Program-made: the position numbers and the translations under genes
The notes under the pieces: generated by a model
Databases searched by the model: none
What the model saw: the letters and a program-made list of their open reading frames with translations, nothing else
Told to the model about the DNA's origin: nothing
Shown here: one piece after another, positions 6,575-7,466 of the stretch
Layout: each line of letters starts with the position of its first letter
Position numbering within the stretch: the stretch's first letter is position 1
Assembly (NCBI GenBank): GCA_947373775.1
Contig: CANBZE010000079.1
Coordinates: 1 to 7,466, forward strand
From: Alphaproteobacteria bacterium
GTDB lineage: Bacteria > Pseudomonadota > Alphaproteobacteria > Micropepsales > Micropepsaceae
DNA: 7,466 nt
Direction of reading: 5' to 3'

Positions 6575-6580
6575 CGGATC

Positions 6581-7466
6581 ATGTCGCAGCGTCTTGCAGC
6601 CCTGATCGCCTTGCTCGCCTTTGTGGCGCTGGTGGTTGGCGCGCTGGTGACCGGCGGCAAGATGGGCCTGTCCGATGCCGGGCCGATGCGCATTTCCTTC
6701 CAGATCGCCACTGGCTCCACCGATGGCGTCTATTTTCCCGTCGGCCAGGCCATGGCCGGGGTGATCAGCCATCCCCTGGGCGTGGGCCGCTGCGATACCG
6801 CCACGGTGTGCGGTCCGGCCGGCGTCATCCTGTCGGCCCGCACCAGCCAGGGCGCGGCCGACAATCTGCGGGCCGTCAACAGCGGCGCGGTGGATTCCGG
6901 TTTCGCCGATGGCGACGTGATCGCCGCTGCGGTGGCGGGCCAGGGCGCCTTCCGCCGTCCGGCGCGGCATCTGCGGGTGATCGCCGCCTTGTTTCCCGAA
7001 GAAGCCCATCTGGTGGTGGCGGCCAAATCCAGCATCCAGTCGGTGAGTGATTTGCGCGGCAAGCGCGTGCTGCTGGGGCCGCCGGGCAGCGGCGGCGTGG
7101 TGCGCAGCCGCGCCATCCTGGACGCTTACCGGGTGCGGGTGCGCGAGATCGTCTCCGACGACAATGCGGGCCAGATGATGCGCGATGGCAAGATCGACGC
7201 CTATTTCACCGTCGCGGGTGTGCCGCTGGATTCGGTGAAGAATTTGCTGGCCGATCATGTCGCGCGGCTTGCGCCGATCGACGGCGAAGGCCGCGACCGG
7301 CTGATCCAGGCCGTGCCGCAGCTGGAGCGCGCCGTCATTCCCGCCGGCGCCTATCCGGGAGGCGGCGGCGCGGTGGAAACGGTCGCCACCCGCGCCTATT
7401 GGGTGACGCGCGACAGTGCGCCCGATCCCTTGATCTACGGCATGGTCCGGGCGTTGTTCAATCCGG
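6581..7466 (+). CDS. TAXI-family TRAP transporter solute-binding protein (3' truncated)
   Basis: The frame is open from ATG 6581 to the end of the window, giving 295 residues without a stop, so the C-terminus is missing. It is the only usable start: in-frame codons upstream reach a TGA at 6551 with no ATG, GTG or TTG between. Residues 5-23 are a hydrophobic signal or anchor segment after Met-Ser-Gln-Arg. The body begins with FQIATGSTDGVYFPVGQAMA (40-59), the TAXI hallmark. It continues through NLRAVNSGAVDSGFADGDV, a conserved ligand-pocket region, and SVSDLRGKRVLLGPPGSGG. Cys71 and Cys77 could form a disulfide outside the cytoplasm. Such proteins bind organic acids such as dicarboxylates or amino acids in the periplasm and pass them to a TRAP permease, but no permease gene is visible and the ligand cannot be read here. 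GGA at 6576-6578 is very close to the ATG, so the leader looks weak or very short. Confidence 0.88.
   Translation, partial: MSQRLAALIALLAFVALVVGALVTGGKMGLSDAGPMRISFQIATGSTDGVYFPVGQAMAGVISHPLGVGRCDTATVCGPAGVILSARTSQGAADNLRAVNSGAVDSGFADGDVIAAAVAGQGAFRRPARHLRVIAALFPEEAHLVVAAKSSIQSVSDLRGKRVLLGPPGSGGVVRSRAILDAYRVRVREIVSDDNAGQMMRDGKIDAYFTVAGVPLDSVKNLLADHVARLAPIDGEGRDRLIQAVPQLERAVIPAGAYPGGGGAVETVATRAYWVTRDSAPDPLIYGMVRALFNP

Noticed and set aside
1..7466. tRNA, rRNA, CRISPR array, insertion sequence or integration site
   Set aside because: I saw no cloverleaf, rRNA core sequence, regularly spaced repeats, transposase motif or terminal inverted repeats with target duplication.

Overview
The window is a GC-rich stretch (roughly two thirds G+C by eye) that looks alphaproteobacterial. 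The evidence is the gene order cpaD-cpaE-cpaF-tadB-tadC, the CpaE type with a degenerate receiver domain and a Ser-substituted P-loop, and the style of the proteins. I cannot name a genus or order from the sequence alone.

Positions 1-4898 (+ strand) are the distal part of a tad/cpa (Flp-type IVc tight-adherence pilus) operon. It opens with the last 66 codons of cpaD. Next come cpaE (localisation ATPase with a pseudo-receiver domain), cpaF (secretion ATPase), and tadB and tadC (paired inner-membrane platform proteins). The genes are tightly packed: 20 nt between cpaD and cpaE, 6 nt between cpaE and cpaF, an ATGA overlap between cpaF and tadB, and 10 nt holding a strong Shine-Dalgarno between tadB and tadC. 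They almost certainly share one transcript whose promoter lies upstream of the window. CpaF would power polymerisation of the Flp pilin through the TadB/TadC platform, CpaE would position the machine, and CpaD belongs to the periplasmic/outer-membrane part.

Positions 4899-5067 are a short convergent intergenic region with nested inverted repeats and a strong stem-loop. The stem-loop has an A-run on one side and a T-rich tail on the other and probably terminates transcription from both directions.

Positions 5068-6423 (- strand) encode a 451-residue secreted tetratricopeptide protein with a cleavable signal peptide, about four TPRs and a long Ala/Pro/Lys-rich tail. It is TadD-like in domain type and position, but it points toward the operon rather than following it, and it has no lipobox cysteine.

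Positions 6424-6580 are a compact divergent control region. It holds a perfect 16-bp palindrome overlapping a -10-like hexamer, a 7-bp direct repeat at one helical turn, a perfect 14-bp palindrome just before the next start codon, and four TTAA tetramers in under 90 bp.

Positions 6581-7466 (+ strand) are the first 295 codons of a TAXI-family (TRAP-associated extracytoplasmic immunoglobulin-type) solute-binding protein that runs off the window. Nothing here is clearly a novel defence or mobile system. The least explained parts are the divergent control region and the inverted, non-lipoprotein TPR gene beside the pilus operon.
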